DNA from: Prevotella sp.
GTDB taxonomy: Bacteria; Bacteroidota; Bacteroidia; Bacteroidales; Bacteroidaceae
Reading direction: 5' to 3'
Length of the DNA stretch: 64,000 bases
NCBI GenBank assembly: GCA_024682415.1
Contig: JAIKZG010000004.1
Span: 28,387 to 92,386, forward strand
The notes below the pieces were generated by a model. It was not told the DNA's origin and searched no databases. It worked only from the letters and a program-made list of their open reading frames with translations. The position numbers and the translations under genes were made by a program. Shown in pieces: positions 26,267 through 36,493 of this stretch (positions are counted from its first letter, which is position 1; every line of letters starts with the position of its first letter).

Positions 26267-27826
26267 TCAGTTAAATAATCCAAAGGTCAGCCCGATGGTA
26301 TTGAAGTGCTCATGGGTGTTGCTGCGCAGATAGTCGCCAGAGAGCTTCACATACCAGTTGGCCTTATATCCATAGATGTCGAGCGAGAACTGATAAGTAA
26401 CAGACAGTCCGCCGTCTACATAGTTAGCGCCGAGATAGCGCATATCAGGAATAAGCACATTCTGCGCGTAGGCAGTAGTGCTGTCGTAGAGATTGAGAGT
26501 GTTGTCGGTGTTGAATTTATATTTCAGTCGTCCGTCTACCCACAGACGGTTTCTCAAAAGAGCGACACCACCCTCAGCGCCTATTTTCATGTCGATGTAT
26601 TTCAGCTCGGAAGTGTTGAGCACATATTTGTTTCTCACGTTGCCAAGTTGATAACCTAAGCCGACGTAAGAGTTTACGCCGTTGTCACCAACAAAAGACA
26701 GGCGAGAATTGAAATCCATGTCGAACACATTCACGCGATAACGCTTTTTATATGTCATAAGCGTTTTATAAGTTGTAGAGGTGAAGCCTTGAGCATCGAT
26801 AGTAGTAACTTTCTCCTGACGGTACTCGTCGGAATAAGCCTGCTCGTATTGTGCCTTGAAATTCACAGAAAGCAACTTACCTGTGCCGATGCGGAATCTG
26901 TTCTGAGTGTTCAGCCCATACTTATAGCTGAAATATTTGCCAACTTCCGCCTTAGCGTCCCAATACACATTCTCCGCGCCACGGCTAATATATAATGACG
27001 TAAGACTATGGGCATTGTCGCCACGATAGCCGTAGGAAAGTTCAGCCCCGAACTCATGGTTCACCCACTCACGCTGGGCGTAGAGATAGGAGTTACCACC
27101 CTGCACGGTCATGTTCTCCATTCCGCTGAAATAGTAGTAAGGGATATTTGCATTCGACTGAGCGTTGGCGAAGTTAGGCAGTTTCTCCTTACGACGGTGA
27201 TACCATCCGGCAAGACCTACGGAATTGCTATTGTCAGGAGAATAGGTAACGGAAGGCGTAACCTTATAATCAAGCATATTAATGCGTGAGCGAGGGTCGC
27301 GCAGACGGCTGAAATCCGCCACCTTGTAATCCAATCGACCACCTAATGAGATGTGACCTAACTTGGTAGTGCTGATAGCTGCCGTGAGGTCGAAGTCCTG
27401 CAAATCATATCTGCCCTTGATGGCGCTACCTGAGAAATAAGGGTTGCTATTGTGGCTGCGAAGCACATCGCTCCATGCCCTACCCTTTGTGCGGCTCATA
27501 TCAAACTGGAATTTGCCATATCCATAAAGTCCTTCGCTTATCTTCTGATAACGCTCGGAAAAGAATGTGAGTTTATTTTCCATGTCGCCATCCTGAACGC
27601 GAGCATAGTTGCCACCCGAATGCGACAAATGGAAACGGCTCACGCCATAATTCGCTATCGTGTCGAGCGAAAGCCCGGCAGCATTGTTGGTGCTGCGCCA
27701 AAGTTGCTGTTCCTCAAGCCACTGATAAGCGTTGCGATTCATCATGTCGCTCTGCGCATAGCCAGCCATAGCTGTAGGCAGCAAGGCTGCGATAAGCAAT
27801 ATTTTTGTCTTTATATCGTTTGCCAT
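26267..27826 (-). CDS. DUF6850-like outer-membrane beta-barrel protein
   Basis: 519-residue protein with a signal peptide (ALLPTAMAGYAQ) and then a pattern of amphipathic strands rich in Tyr/Phe, ending with Phe-Asn as barrel proteins often end with an aromatic strand (IGLTFGLFN). The early segment NRNAYQWLEEQQLWRSTNNA and the whole arrangement fit the DUF6850 family found beside DUF4876 lipoproteins. There is no plug, so it is not itself a TonB receptor. It starts 5 bp after the DUF4876 gene. Function unknown; it probably forms an outer-membrane complex with the receptor. Confidence 0.8.
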   Translation of the reverse strand: MANDIKTKILLIAALLPTAMAGYAQSDMMNRNAYQWLEEQQLWRSTNNAAGLSLDTIANYGVSRFHLSHSGGNYARVQDGDMENKLTFFSERYQKISEGLYGYGKFQFDMSRTKGRAWSDVLRSHNSNPYFSGSAIKGRYDLQDFDLTAAISTTKLGHISLGGRLDYKVADFSRLRDPRSRINMLDYKVTPSVTYSPDNSNSVGLAGWYHRRKEKLPNFANAQSNANIPYYYFSGMENMTVQGGNSYLYAQREWVNHEFGAELSYGYRGDNAHSLTSLYISRGAENVYWDAKAEVGKYFSYKYGLNTQNRFRIGTGKLLSVNFKAQYEQAYSDEYRQEKVTTIDAQGFTSTTYKTLMTYKKRYRVNVFDMDFNSRLSFVGDNGVNSYVGLGYQLGNVRNKYVLNTSELKYIDMKIGAEGGVALLRNRLWVDGRLKYKFNTDNTLNLYDSTTAYAQNVLIPDMRYLGANYVDGGLSVTYQFSLDIYGYKANWYVKLSGDYLRSNTHEHFNTIGLTFGLFN

Positions 27827-27831
27827 AACTA

Positions 27832-29049
27832 TTAATATTCTCTTAGGTTAATATCTGCGTTGCTGCCAATCTGGAAATCGGCTGTGGAATTATTCGTGTC
27901 GAGCAAAATCTTTCTGCCGTCGGCTGTTGTGCGCGACACCTTGCGATAAATCACCTGACCGTTATATCCGGAAGCCGACTCAATGTTGGTGAAACCAGCG
28001 TCGAGAGAAGCAGGCAAACGCTTTCCCGTGATGTCAATGCCAGTAGCCTTGTATTTCAAAACGTCTACGCCATCGATGACAACGCTCACTGGTATTTGCT
28101 TGAAGCGAGTGCCGCTCACCTTGCCATAAGCATAGACCACAGGCCAAGCGTCTACTTCCTCAGGAGTAGACTTAAAGAGCACGAGCGAGCAAGTGCCACT
28201 CTGCACAAGATTCATATATGTGAGAGTTGCGGTGTTGAGATAAGCTGGCTCAAGAGCCGGCACGTCAGGATTGTTCTCGTGAGCATTCTTCGTGGCATTA
28301 TCCTTAGCCTCGAAATCAGCACTCAGCAAATTCAGTTCAGAAGCACCGTTCTTAGTATGGTCTATCGCGCTGTTGCAAAGCACGATAGCCTCGCCAGGCG
28401 CAACTTTCACAGGTTTGTCAGCAGGAATACGGAAAATCTGCTTCATATATACCGAGTCTGGTGTGATGTCGATGGTGTAGGCAGGAGTAGAATTGCTCTC
28501 CACCAATCCTAAATAATAGCCGGCAACATCTATCGTGTCGGCACTCTGATTATAGAGTTCAAGATACTTGCCGTATTGATAGTTCTTGTTGTTATTATCC
28601 TTTGAGGCAGCATAATAAATCTTGCTGATAACCATTGAGCGCAATATCGAAACATTGGTAACCAACTTAATTTCCGCTCCGTCCATAGTGAGCGTCTGCG
28701 CCATAGCCACGCCTGTAACCACGGCTCCGTCGCTCACCACATCATCCCCCGTGAGCTGTGAATACTGCTCAGAAGTGAGATGCCACGATGTAGAGATGTC
28801 ATAAACGTCGGGCACGAGATTATTAAACTGCGCCACGCCCTGAGCATCGGTCTGCACCGTGAATTTTGCCCCATTGCTGTTGATGAGCGTGATTTCGTGG
28901 TTAGCTAAGTCTACGCCGTTCACAAACTCCTCTGGCATTGTCAGCTTTATGCAAGCATTGATAGCCTTGGTGCTGTCATCATAGTCTACGCATCCGCAAA
29001 GCAACGCGATGATAGACAGCATTAATGTATATCTTATAGATTTCATCAT
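27832..29049 (-). CDS. DUF4876-like surface lipoprotein
   Basis: 405-residue lipoprotein (lipobox IIALLCGC, about residue 19). The N-terminal part is a beta-sandwich resembling a carboxypeptidase-regulatory fold (EITLINSNGAKFTVQTDAQG). The central part resembles a lamin-tail-type domain (SKIYYAASKDNNNKNYQYG, YLELYNQSADTIDVAGYYLG, PGEAIVLCNSAIDHTK). The combination is that of DUF4876 proteins, which accompany TonB-dependent receptors. It follows the receptor gene by 18 bp and precedes the DUF6850 gene by 5 bp, so it is most likely the surface ligand-binding partner of the receptor. The ligand is unknown. Confidence 0.82.
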   Translation of the reverse strand: MMKSIRYTLMLSIIALLCGCVDYDDSTKAINACIKLTMPEEFVNGVDLANHEITLINSNGAKFTVQTDAQGVAQFNNLVPDVYDISTSWHLTSEQYSQLTGDDVVSDGAVVTGVAMAQTLTMDGAEIKLVTNVSILRSMVISKIYYAASKDNNNKNYQYGKYLELYNQSADTIDVAGYYLGLVESNSTPAYTIDITPDSVYMKQIFRIPADKPVKVAPGEAIVLCNSAIDHTKNGASELNLLSADFEAKDNATKNAHENNPDVPALEPAYLNTATLTYMNLVQSGTCSLVLFKSTPEEVDAWPVVYAYGKVSGTRFKQIPVSVVIDGVDVLKYKATGIDITGKRLPASLDAGFTNIESASGYNGQVIYRKVSRTTADGRKILLDTNNSTADFQIGSNADINLREY

Positions 29050-29067
29050 TATATCCTTTTATATGAA

Positions 29068-31851
29068 TTAGAGATTAAAGAACAGCTCTGCTCCGAAACT
29101 GAACGTACCTGTGTTGCGCTGAGCAAGCGTGTTTGTGGTAGAGCTTTTCAGATATGGCTCATAGAACAGGCAGTTGTTTACGAAGAATGAAAGACCAGCA
29201 AACTTACCAAACTCTTTTGTAAGTCGCGCTGAGATAAACCATGTGACAGGGGCCTTTGTAGGACGATGAGTAGACTCAGCCTGATTCTGCCCGCTTACGG
29301 AATAAAGCTCCGTGCCATTAGCAGCTGCGTCCTTTGTAGCATAATAAAGACCATCCTCGCCGATGAAGCCGTTAAGCATATCGGCTGTGATTGGGTGATA
29401 AGCGAGGTCTTCGCTAATCCATCCTATCGGCGACTTAGCTGCCAAATGGCTGTAAGATGAATTATACCAGCGCACCTGACCTGAGAACGAAGCAACCATA
29501 CCGAGTTTCGGCAAATGGGTGACTATGCGAACTGTGTTGAGGAAGTTGCGGTAACGACCATCAATATCAAGCCCAGACGGGAACACGAACTTTATAGGAG
29601 TGGTGTTGTATTGAGTATACTTTGTAGTGAGGTCGAGAGGGTTGGCTGTAATCTGATTTGTAGTCCAGCTCTTCGACTCCTGATAAGCACCGCTAATCTC
29701 TATCGTGGTATTAATAGGCTTGATAGTGCCTATGTTAAGAGTGAACTCCACGCCTCTGTTTACAGATTTGTTGTTGTTGCCCACCAATCCTGATGTATAC
29801 CACATCGTGCGCTTTGCCAATGGCGCTGCCGTAGGGTCAAACAATGTCGCGCCACCATCTACAGGAGTAAGACCATTGCCTACACCATAATAGTTCATGC
29901 CGTAGGTGAGCCACTCGCTGACAGAGCTGAAGCCGTTAGGAGTGCGGTCACGATAAGCGGTGACAGAAAGCATACGATGGCCAGGCAATTTCAAGTCGAA
30001 ACCAAGCTCAACCTTTGTGGTCGTGGCGTTCTTCAATCCCTCGGAACGCTTCACGTCGAACACCTCTGTATGATAAATCCATATCTTGCCGGCGTCGTTA
30101 TTCTGCGGAGTATAACTTCCCGACTGCACGTCCATGTATTTCTTATCAGGATAGAGATAATTAAGTCCTGGCGCTTTAGATGTGCGTCCTACGCCTCCAC
30201 GAATAGTGAAGAATTTACCCAAATCGAGGGAAGCATTCATTCGCGGAGAGAAAGCAAAAGTGTGCTCATCTGCCCACGGCTGCATTGACTGGAAGCGCGC
30301 GCCGAGCTGCAACTTGAAAGCGATGTGTTTCTTTATCTGCCAACGGAAGTTATCTTCCATAAAGGCAGAGAACTGATGCATTCCCGGAATATCTGAGAAT
30401 GCGCGCGGACGGCTGCTATTGTTTTGCTTATATGGCAGGTTATCATCAAAATTGAAATAACCCTTACCATCATTCCAGTCGTAACGATAATCAACACCTA
30501 CCTTGAAACGTTGAAACACCTTGCCAAGATTAAGAAAGAACTGATCGTTTATCTTGGCATATACGCTTCCTGGACGGCTTTCTGTACGTCCCTTGGCGAG
30601 ATAAGAAGTCTGCGCGAAAGGCACAGAGTAATAACCAGTCTCGCGAGCAGTGAGAATAGCACCACGAGAAACATAACCGGCAGCTTCATCATTGTCGATG
30701 GTGCCATTTACGCCAATAGTATAGTTGAGGGTGCGCGCAAGCGGCATATTAAGAGATAGGCGGCCGTTGTGGGTGAGCGAGAACTGAGAGTTCACATGTT
30801 TCCATGACGAGCCGTCGCTCTGCACATCAGGGTCTTGTCCGCTCCACTCACGGGCAAGGAAGAAACGCAGTTTAGTGGTGGTGTGCCATTTCTTTGTGAA
30901 ATCGACACCATAACCTGCCGACAATGTATAACGATGATAAGAATTGGTTTTCTTGCGAGGGTCGCCCCATGACTGAGCGTAGTCGCCAGCGAAATTAAAC
31001 ACGCCTTTTCCAAGACGCTGTCCCTTCGCAAGAGAATAGTTCATCGTGTTAGGATTGATTTTAGATTTCAGCTGCCACGGAGTTACGCCCACCTTGGAAT
31101 GAATTACGACAAGACCTGACGTTAGGTCGCCATATTCAGCCGAAGGTATACCACGGATAACTTCTACAGACTCAATATCGTCGGCACTCACCTGACGCAT
31201 GTCGATACCTGTAGCGGCAGTGGCTGAGAACTGACCGTTAGCCATAGAAGCGTTGCCCGATGTAGGCACGCCGTCGAGCACAAGTCCAGCTCCGAAAGCA
31301 TTAGTATTATTGTAAGTGCCTTCCACCTGACGTATCTGCAAAGTGTTGCCCGTACGACTTGTCATATCCTTCTGCGCGATGCTGTTGCCCGGAAGAAGTT
31401 GCATGATGTCGCTCAACGAGTTAGCCTGCAAGTGGTCGATAGCTTGGCGATCAATCATAGTGGTGGTAGACGCGCCAGAAACTTTCTGTCGTGCCGTAAC
31501 CGTCACCTCATTCAGGCGGAGAGATGTTTCCGTCATCTTGAATGTCATGTTAAGAGGCTTGTTCACCTTTACGCTTGTATTGATAGACTGATAGCCGACA
31601 TAAGAGATACTAAGAGTATAATCGCCTTCCGGCACATTCTTGATCGTGGCTTTGCCATCGGCATCGGTCACAGCGATGATACCGGCAGGATTAATCACGC
31701 ACGAAGCCATGATAATAGGCTCTTTCGTAGCCTTATCAGTAAGATTCACTTGAATATCATAAGACTTGCCATTGCTTTTCTGAGCCACAACATTAGCAAC
31801 GAAAGCAAACAGCACGACTAAAATTAAGACAGGTTTCCTAAATCCAACCAT
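29068..31851 (-). CDS. TonB-dependent receptor with carboxypeptidase-regulatory-like domain
   Basis: 927-residue outer-membrane receptor. A signal peptide (FAFVANVVAQ) is followed by a carboxypeptidase-regulatory-like domain at about 30-115 (TDADGKATIKNVPEGDYTL, SISYVGYQS), then a TonB-box-like LNEVTVTARQK, then a plug (LLPGNSIAQKDM, LVLDGVPTSGNA, IESVEVIRGIPSAEYGDLTS) and a full barrel ending with an aromatic strand (FGAELFFNL). It lacks the length and signature of SusC. It leads the operon with the DUF4876, DUF6850 and FMN-binding proteins behind a good promoter. The cargo may be a metal complex or cofactor; sequence alone does not say. Confidence 0.92.
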   Translation of the reverse strand: MVGFRKPVLILVVLFAFVANVVAQKSNGKSYDIQVNLTDKATKEPIIMASCVINPAGIIAVTDADGKATIKNVPEGDYTLSISYVGYQSINTSVKVNKPLNMTFKMTETSLRLNEVTVTARQKVSGASTTTMIDRQAIDHLQANSLSDIMQLLPGNSIAQKDMTSRTGNTLQIRQVEGTYNNTNAFGAGLVLDGVPTSGNASMANGQFSATAATGIDMRQVSADDIESVEVIRGIPSAEYGDLTSGLVVIHSKVGVTPWQLKSKINPNTMNYSLAKGQRLGKGVFNFAGDYAQSWGDPRKKTNSYHRYTLSAGYGVDFTKKWHTTTKLRFFLAREWSGQDPDVQSDGSSWKHVNSQFSLTHNGRLSLNMPLARTLNYTIGVNGTIDNDEAAGYVSRGAILTARETGYYSVPFAQTSYLAKGRTESRPGSVYAKINDQFFLNLGKVFQRFKVGVDYRYDWNDGKGYFNFDDNLPYKQNNSSRPRAFSDIPGMHQFSAFMEDNFRWQIKKHIAFKLQLGARFQSMQPWADEHTFAFSPRMNASLDLGKFFTIRGGVGRTSKAPGLNYLYPDKKYMDVQSGSYTPQNNDAGKIWIYHTEVFDVKRSEGLKNATTTKVELGFDLKLPGHRMLSVTAYRDRTPNGFSSVSEWLTYGMNYYGVGNGLTPVDGGATLFDPTAAPLAKRTMWYTSGLVGNNNKSVNRGVEFTLNIGTIKPINTTIEISGAYQESKSWTTNQITANPLDLTTKYTQYNTTPIKFVFPSGLDIDGRYRNFLNTVRIVTHLPKLGMVASFSGQVRWYNSSYSHLAAKSPIGWISEDLAYHPITADMLNGFIGEDGLYYATKDAAANGTELYSVSGQNQAESTHRPTKAPVTWFISARLTKEFGKFAGLSFFVNNCLFYEPYLKSSTTNTLAQRNTGTFSFGAELFFNL

Positions 31852-31945
31852 ATAATTAGTTTTAATTTAATATTCCAGTTATTATATAGACAACTCTCAC
31901 CTATTTGTACAACTTAACATAAAAAATTGTATACATTATATGTTG

Positions 31946-31976
31946 CAAAGATAAATCAATTATTCTAAAAAAGCAA
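31946..31976 (-). promoter_or_regulatory. Promoter of the receptor/DUF4876/DUF6850/FMN operon
   Basis: Minus-strand -7 TATCTTTG (31953-31946) and -33 TTG (31976-31974) with 20-bp spacing. The predicted leader is about 90 nt. Confidence 0.7.
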
Positions 31977-32066
31977 GCATGGAAGTAAATATACCTACTA
32001 ATTGGTATTAAAAGGTAATGCGCGCGATACATAATCACGCAATAGCGACACGCCATGAAACAAGAA

Positions 32067-32102
32067 ATGCAGACCTTGGGCAATGATTGCCAAGATCTGC
32101 AT
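32067..32102 (-). terminator. Terminator of the AraC-family gene
   Basis: Long imperfect hairpin, ATGCAGACCTTGGGCAAT (32067-32084) with GATTGCCAAGATCTGCAT (32085-32102), followed on the minus strand by TTCTTGTTT. It lies 44 bp past the stop of the regulator gene. Confidence 0.7.
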
Positions 32103-32145
32103 CTGACATTGGATTATGAAATATTTTACTTGTATTCTTTATATA

Positions 32146-33051
32146 TCAGTCCTGCTTCTGCATACGATACTGATTAGGGGTTACGCCCTCATATTTCTTG
32201 AAAAAACGAATGAAATGCTGAGGATATTGAAATCCCAGTCCTTCAGAAACCTGAGTGACGCTGCGATTTTCTCTGAGCAGCCATTCTTTTGCCATGGCAA
32301 GAGTTTTAAGCTGAATGTATTCCTTTGCCGTCTTTCCTGTTTCGCGCTTTATGAGGTCGCCAAAGTAATTGGCAGAAAGAAACACCTTGTCGGCAAAGTA
32401 TTTCACCGACGGAATACCATTCTTTTCTGCCTTTCCGCTGTCGAGATAGTCATTTACAAGAGTCTCGAATTTGGAAACGACACCCTTGTTGAGGTCGTTA
32501 CGCGTATTGAATTGGCGATCGTAGAATCGCAGGCAATAATCGAGCAACAACTCAATATTGGTGAGAATGAGCGTCTTGGAATGACTGTCAATTTTATTAT
32601 TAAGCTCAGCCTTGATGAGATTGATGATGTTAAGCACGATTATTCGCTCCTCAGGAGAGAGATGCAGTGCTTCATTTGACTCATACAAAAAGAAATTGTA
32701 TTTCTTGATTTTCTTCGCAAGCTCAGTGCCACGGATGAACTCAGGATGGAAAATCAGACCTATAGTTCTTGGATGCGCGCCCTTATCAACACTTATGCCT
32801 ATAGTCTGCCCGGGCGCGAAAGAAACGATAGTACGGTCGTCGTAATCATATTTCGTTTTGCCGTAATTGATGGTACAGCTCTTTGTTTCCTTTAAATAAA
32901 CAGCGTAGAAATCAACAGTTATCACGAGTTCCTCCTCGGGATGTTTCACGTTTTCATCAAAATTAGCTATTGTAATTAAAGGATTAATTGTGTCAAAACC
33001 ATACAAGTCGTTATATTGTTTGATACTTTTTATCTGTAAGATCTCATTCAT
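32146..33051 (-). CDS. AraC-family transcriptional regulator
   Basis: 301-residue regulator. The N-terminal part (about 1-190) is an AraC-type cupin-like sensing domain (FAPGQTIGISVDKG). The C-terminal 100 residues are a double HTH: VKYFADKVFLSANYFGDLIK, then TGKTAKEYIQLKTLAMAKEWL and SVTQVSEGLGFQYPQHFIRF, ending FKKYEGVTPNQYR. The frame extends upstream only to a TTG, so the ATG at 33051 (MNEILQIK) is taken. It stands alone, convergent with nothing, next to the receptor/FMN operon promoter and divergent from the LptF/G gene. Its target cannot be told from sequence. Confidence 0.92.
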   Translation of the reverse strand: MNEILQIKSIKQYNDLYGFDTINPLITIANFDENVKHPEEELVITVDFYAVYLKETKSCTINYGKTKYDYDDRTIVSFAPGQTIGISVDKGAHPRTIGLIFHPEFIRGTELAKKIKKYNFFLYESNEALHLSPEERIIVLNIINLIKAELNNKIDSHSKTLILTNIELLLDYCLRFYDRQFNTRNDLNKGVVSKFETLVNDYLDSGKAEKNGIPSVKYFADKVFLSANYFGDLIKRETGKTAKEYIQLKTLAMAKEWLLRENRSVTQVSEGLGFQYPQHFIRFFKKYEGVTPNQYRMQKQD

Positions 33052-33099
33052 GCTAATCAAATAGTATAAAGTTTTTATTTTTTATTAATTAATACAATG

Positions 33100-33107
33100 C
33101 AAAACTA
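33100..33107 (-). promoter_or_regulatory. -7 promoter element of the AraC-family gene
   Basis: CAAAACTA reads TAGTTTTG on the minus strand and matches TAnnTTTG, 49 bp before the ATG. No clear -33. Confidence 0.5.
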
Positions 33108-33257
33108 ATCAAAAAAAAGTAATTGTTGTCATTTCGTTACGTATTTTTACGAAATATCCTTTATTTTGTTCATATTTTAATGATTGGCAAAAGACGAAAT
33201 TTCGCATTAAAAACAGCATTTTTTGCCTGCCATTCGCAGATTATAATATTTTTATGC

Positions 33258-33265
33258 TAATTTTG
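33258..33265 (+). promoter_or_regulatory. -7 promoter element just before the LptF/G gene
   Basis: TAATTTTG matches TAnnTTTG and ends only 10 bp before the ATG at 33276, which would give a leader of about 5 nt. Confidence 0.5.
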
Positions 33266-33275
33266 CAAAACTATT

Positions 33276-35219
33276 ATGCGAAGACCGCATCTATACATAA
33301 AGAAACTGGATATTTTTATATCCAAACAGTTCGGAATGCTCTTTATAGGAACGTTCTTCATTTGCCAGTTTGTGCTGATGATGCAGTTCCTATGGCGCTA
33401 TATCGATGATTTGATTGGCAAAGGATTGTCTATGGAGATTCTTGCGCAATTCTTCTGGTACATGAGCCTTATGCTCGTGCCCCAAGCTTTGCCGTTGGCT
33501 ATTCTCCTCGCGTCGCTTATCACATTCGGTAATCTGGGCGAGACAAGTGAGCTTACCGCTATCAAGGCGGCAGGTATCTCGCTTATGAAGACATTCCGCT
33601 CACTTATTGTCATTTCCATTTTTATTAGCTTCGGTTCTTTCATTTTCCAAAACGACGTAGCCCCGAAAGCGAACATGAAAATGGCGCAACTCCTTATCTC
33701 AATGAGACAGAAAAGCCCTGAACTGGAAATTCCAGAAGGCGTATTCTACGATGGTATTCCTAACTGCAATTTCTATGTGCAGAAAAAGGACATGGAAACA
33801 GGTAAGCTATATGGAATTATGGTTTACCGCATGACTGGCAGCTATGAAGACCAAGCCATCATTTTGGCAGATTCAGGAATGTTGCAGTCTACGGCTGAAA
33901 AGAAGCACTTGCTGCTCACATTATGGAATGGTGAGTGGTTTGAAAATATGCAGAGCCAGGAGCTATCGTCGAGCGCTGCCGTGCCTTATCGTAGAGAGAC
34001 ATTTATAAACAAGCGCATTGTGCTGGATTTTGACGGAGGATTTAACATGAGCGACGCGGCAGGATTTTCTAATGACGCGCGCGCAAAGAGCCTTGAGCAA
34101 ATCAGCAGCGACATCGATTCTCTAAGCTTGGTCTATGACAGCATCGGCCGTGCTTATTACAAGGATTTCGACAGAATGTTTTATTCTCGTCGCGACATAT
34201 CGGGCAAAGACTCTATCAGAGCGGAGAGACTCGCTGAAGCGAAGGATCTGAATGTAGATACGCTTTACGCCCGTCTGAAACCATCGGACAAGCAGTCGGT
34301 ATTAAATTCTGCGTTGAGCACTGTGCAGAGCGAATCTAATGAGCTGGATTTCCGAAGCATGGTGACAAGCGACGGCGATGAAATGATAAGGAAGCATAAG
34401 ATAGAGTTTATCAATAAATTCTCTCTTGCGCTCACATGTATTATTTTCTTCTTCATCGGTGGTCCATTGGGAGCTATTATAAGAAAAGGTGGACTTGGCG
34501 TACCGGTGGTGACTTCAGTGCTCGTCTTTATCCTATATTATATGCTCGACAACACCGGTTACCGTATGTCAAGAGCCGGAATGTGGGCAATATGGTTTGG
34601 AAAAGGTCTTGCGCCTGCCGTGCTTATTCCGCTTGCCATATTCGCTACAAAGAAAGCCATCGACGACTCTATGGTATTTAATATGGACATATGGCGAGAA
34701 TTGTTCCGCAAGATGTTCGGACTAAGAACGAAACGCCATATCATGGGCAAGGAAGTGATAATCCAAGATCCTGATTATACAGCTGACGCTGAAAAGCTGA
34801 AAGAAATTACGAACGAAATAAAAATATATTCTCGTCGTCATAATTTAAAGAAGCTGCCAGATCCTATGAAGGCTTTCTTCAAATATCATGATCATGCCGA
34901 TCATAAGATAGAAGAGATAAACAAGGATTTGGAAGCCGTAATAGACGATTTGTCTAATACTCGCGACAAGATAATTTTGAATGAGCTCAATAATTATCCT
35001 GTGCTCGTGACAAGCGGTCATACGCGACCTTTTGAGCGTAGATGGATAAACACCGCTGTGGGCATTATGCTTCCGTTGGGCATTTTCTTCTATTGCAGAA
35101 TGTGGAGATTCAGAATGAGACTTTATCGTGACCTGCGCGTAATTCGTCGCACAAATGAGCATATCATAGCCCGTGTGAACGACATGAAGCAAGAAGGTAA
35201 CGACAATGAGAATAAATAA
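33276..35219 (+). CDS. LptF/LptG-family permease (YjgP/YjgQ)
   Basis: 647-residue inner-membrane protein of the lipopolysaccharide export machine that works with the LptB ATPase. N-terminal helices start at residue 10 (LDIFISKQFGMLFIGTFFIC), with two more helices at about 55-80 and 105-125. A periplasmic beta domain follows (about 130-370), then three helices at about 375-450 (FSLALTCIIFFFIGGPLGAI, VVTSVLVFILYYML). A long charged cytoplasmic tail of about 180 residues ends with another hydrophobic helix (VGIMLPLGIFFYC). The tail makes it longer than the 360-residue proteobacterial proteins, as is usual in Bacteroidales. RibBA follows after 38 bp, probably in the same transcript. Confidence 0.93.
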   Translation: MRRPHLYIKKLDIFISKQFGMLFIGTFFICQFVLMMQFLWRYIDDLIGKGLSMEILAQFFWYMSLMLVPQALPLAILLASLITFGNLGETSELTAIKAAGISLMKTFRSLIVISIFISFGSFIFQNDVAPKANMKMAQLLISMRQKSPELEIPEGVFYDGIPNCNFYVQKKDMETGKLYGIMVYRMTGSYEDQAIILADSGMLQSTAEKKHLLLTLWNGEWFENMQSQELSSSAAVPYRRETFINKRIVLDFDGGFNMSDAAGFSNDARAKSLEQISSDIDSLSLVYDSIGRAYYKDFDRMFYSRRDISGKDSIRAERLAEAKDLNVDTLYARLKPSDKQSVLNSALSTVQSESNELDFRSMVTSDGDEMIRKHKIEFINKFSLALTCIIFFFIGGPLGAIIRKGGLGVPVVTSVLVFILYYMLDNTGYRMSRAGMWAIWFGKGLAPAVLIPLAIFATKKAIDDSMVFNMDIWRELFRKMFGLRTKRHIMGKEVIIQDPDYTADAEKLKEITNEIKIYSRRHNLKKLPDPMKAFFKYHDHADHKIEEINKDLEAVIDDLSNTRDKIILNELNNYPVLVTSGHTRPFERRWINTAVGIMLPLGIFFYCRMWRFRMRLYRDLRVIRRTNEHIIARVNDMKQEGNDNENK

Positions 35220-35257
35220 GAACTCAGAGAAATTAAACTCTAAAAGGAGATTAAGAT

Positions 35258-36466
35258 ATGAACGATTTTAAGATTAGCAGCATCGAAGATGCGTTGAAGG
35301 ACTTTAAAGAGGGAAAATTTGTCATCGTCGTTGATGACGAGGACAGAGAAAATGAAGGCGACCTCATCACTGCCGCCGAAATGATAACTCCAGAAAAGGT
35401 GAACTTTATGTTGAAAAACGCAAGGGGTGTGCTTTGCGTTCCAATCACGATATCACGTTGCGAAGAACTTGACTTGCCACATCAGGTAAGCGAAAATACA
35501 AGCGTGCTCGGCACGCCATTCACAATTACCGTGGATAAACTTGAGGGCTGCACAACAGGCGTTTCTGCTCACGATCGCGCGGAAACCATCAAGGCTCTTG
35601 CCGATCCGAAAGCTACTCCTAAGACTTTCGGTCGCCCTGGACATATTAATCCTTTGTATGCTCAAGACAATGGCGTACTTCGTCGCTCAGGCCATACAGA
35701 AGCAGCCGTTGATTTATGCCGCTTGTCTGGACTGCGTCCAGCCGGCGTTCTCATGGAGGTGATGAACGAAGACGGCACAATGGCACGCATGCCGGAGTTA
35801 CAGGAAATGGCAAAGAAGTGGGATATGAAGATAATTACCATCAAAGATCTTATTGCTTACAGACTGAAGAAAGAGTCAATCATAGAGGTTGGAGATGAAG
35901 TATTCATGCCTACAGATTACGGAGATTTCCATCTTATCCCGTTCCGTCAGCAGAGCAATGGTATGGAGCATATGGCTCTTGTGAAAGGAGAATGGGAGGA
36001 AGATGAACCTATCCTCGTAAGAGTACATTCATCATGCGCTACAGGCGACATTCTCGGAAGCAAGCGATGCGACTGCGGAGAACAGCTTCACAAAGCGATG
36101 CAGATGATAGAAAAGGAAGGCAAGGGAGTAGTAATCTATATGCAGCAGGAAGGTCGTGGCATAGGACTTATGAATAAGATTGCCGCTTACAAACTGCAGG
36201 AAGAAGGCTACGACACGGTAGACGCCAACGTACACCTTGGCTTTAAACCAGATGAACGTGACTATGGATGCGGCGCGCAGATGCTCCGCCATCTCGGTGT
36301 TCATAAGATGCGACTGCTCACAAATAATCCAGTAAAACGAGTAGGACTTGAGGCTTACGGTTTGGAAATTGTAGAGAACGTTCCAATCGAGGTTACTCCT
36401 AACAAATATAATGAGCGTTATCTCAAAACGAAACGTGACCGTATGGGCCATACTTTACATTTGTAA
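35258..36466 (+). CDS. ribBA: Bifunctional 3,4-dihydroxy-2-butanone-4-phosphate synthase / GTP cyclohydrolase II
   Basis: 402-residue riboflavin-synthesis enzyme providing both precursors of the pathway. Residues 1-200 are Rib[17 protein letters not shown] (metal/acid loop), [37 protein letters not shown]. Residues about 205-400 are Rib[21 protein letters not shown] (three zinc Cys), [26 protein letters not shown] and [13 protein letters not shown]. All catalytic signatures of both halves are intact. No FMN riboswitch fits in the 38-bp gap upstream, so any such control must act elsewhere. Confidence 0.98.
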   Translation: MNDFKISSIEDALKDFKEGKFVIVVDDEDRENEGDLITAAEMITPEKVNFMLKNARGVLCVPITISRCEELDLPHQVSENTSVLGTPFTITVDKLEGCTTGVSAHDRAETIKALADPKATPKTFGRPGHINPLYAQDNGVLRRSGHTEAAVDLCRLSGLRPAGVLMEVMNEDGTMARMPELQEMAKKWDMKIITIKDLIAYRLKKESIIEVGDEVFMPTDYGDFHLIPFRQQSNGMEHMALVKGEWEEDEPILVRVHSSCATGDILGSKRCDCGEQLHKAMQMIEKEGKGVVIYMQQEGRGIGLMNKIAAYKLQEEGYDTVDANVHLGFKPDERDYGCGAQMLRHLGVHKMRLLTNNPVKRVGLEAYGLEIVENVPIEVTPNKYNERYLKTKRDRMGHTLHL

Positions 36467-36493
36467 CTATTCGTAGAAAATTAATAGCAAATG

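Noticed and set aside
35220..35257. FMN riboswitch before ribBA
   Set aside because: The gap is only 38 bp; no RFN-type elements are visible.
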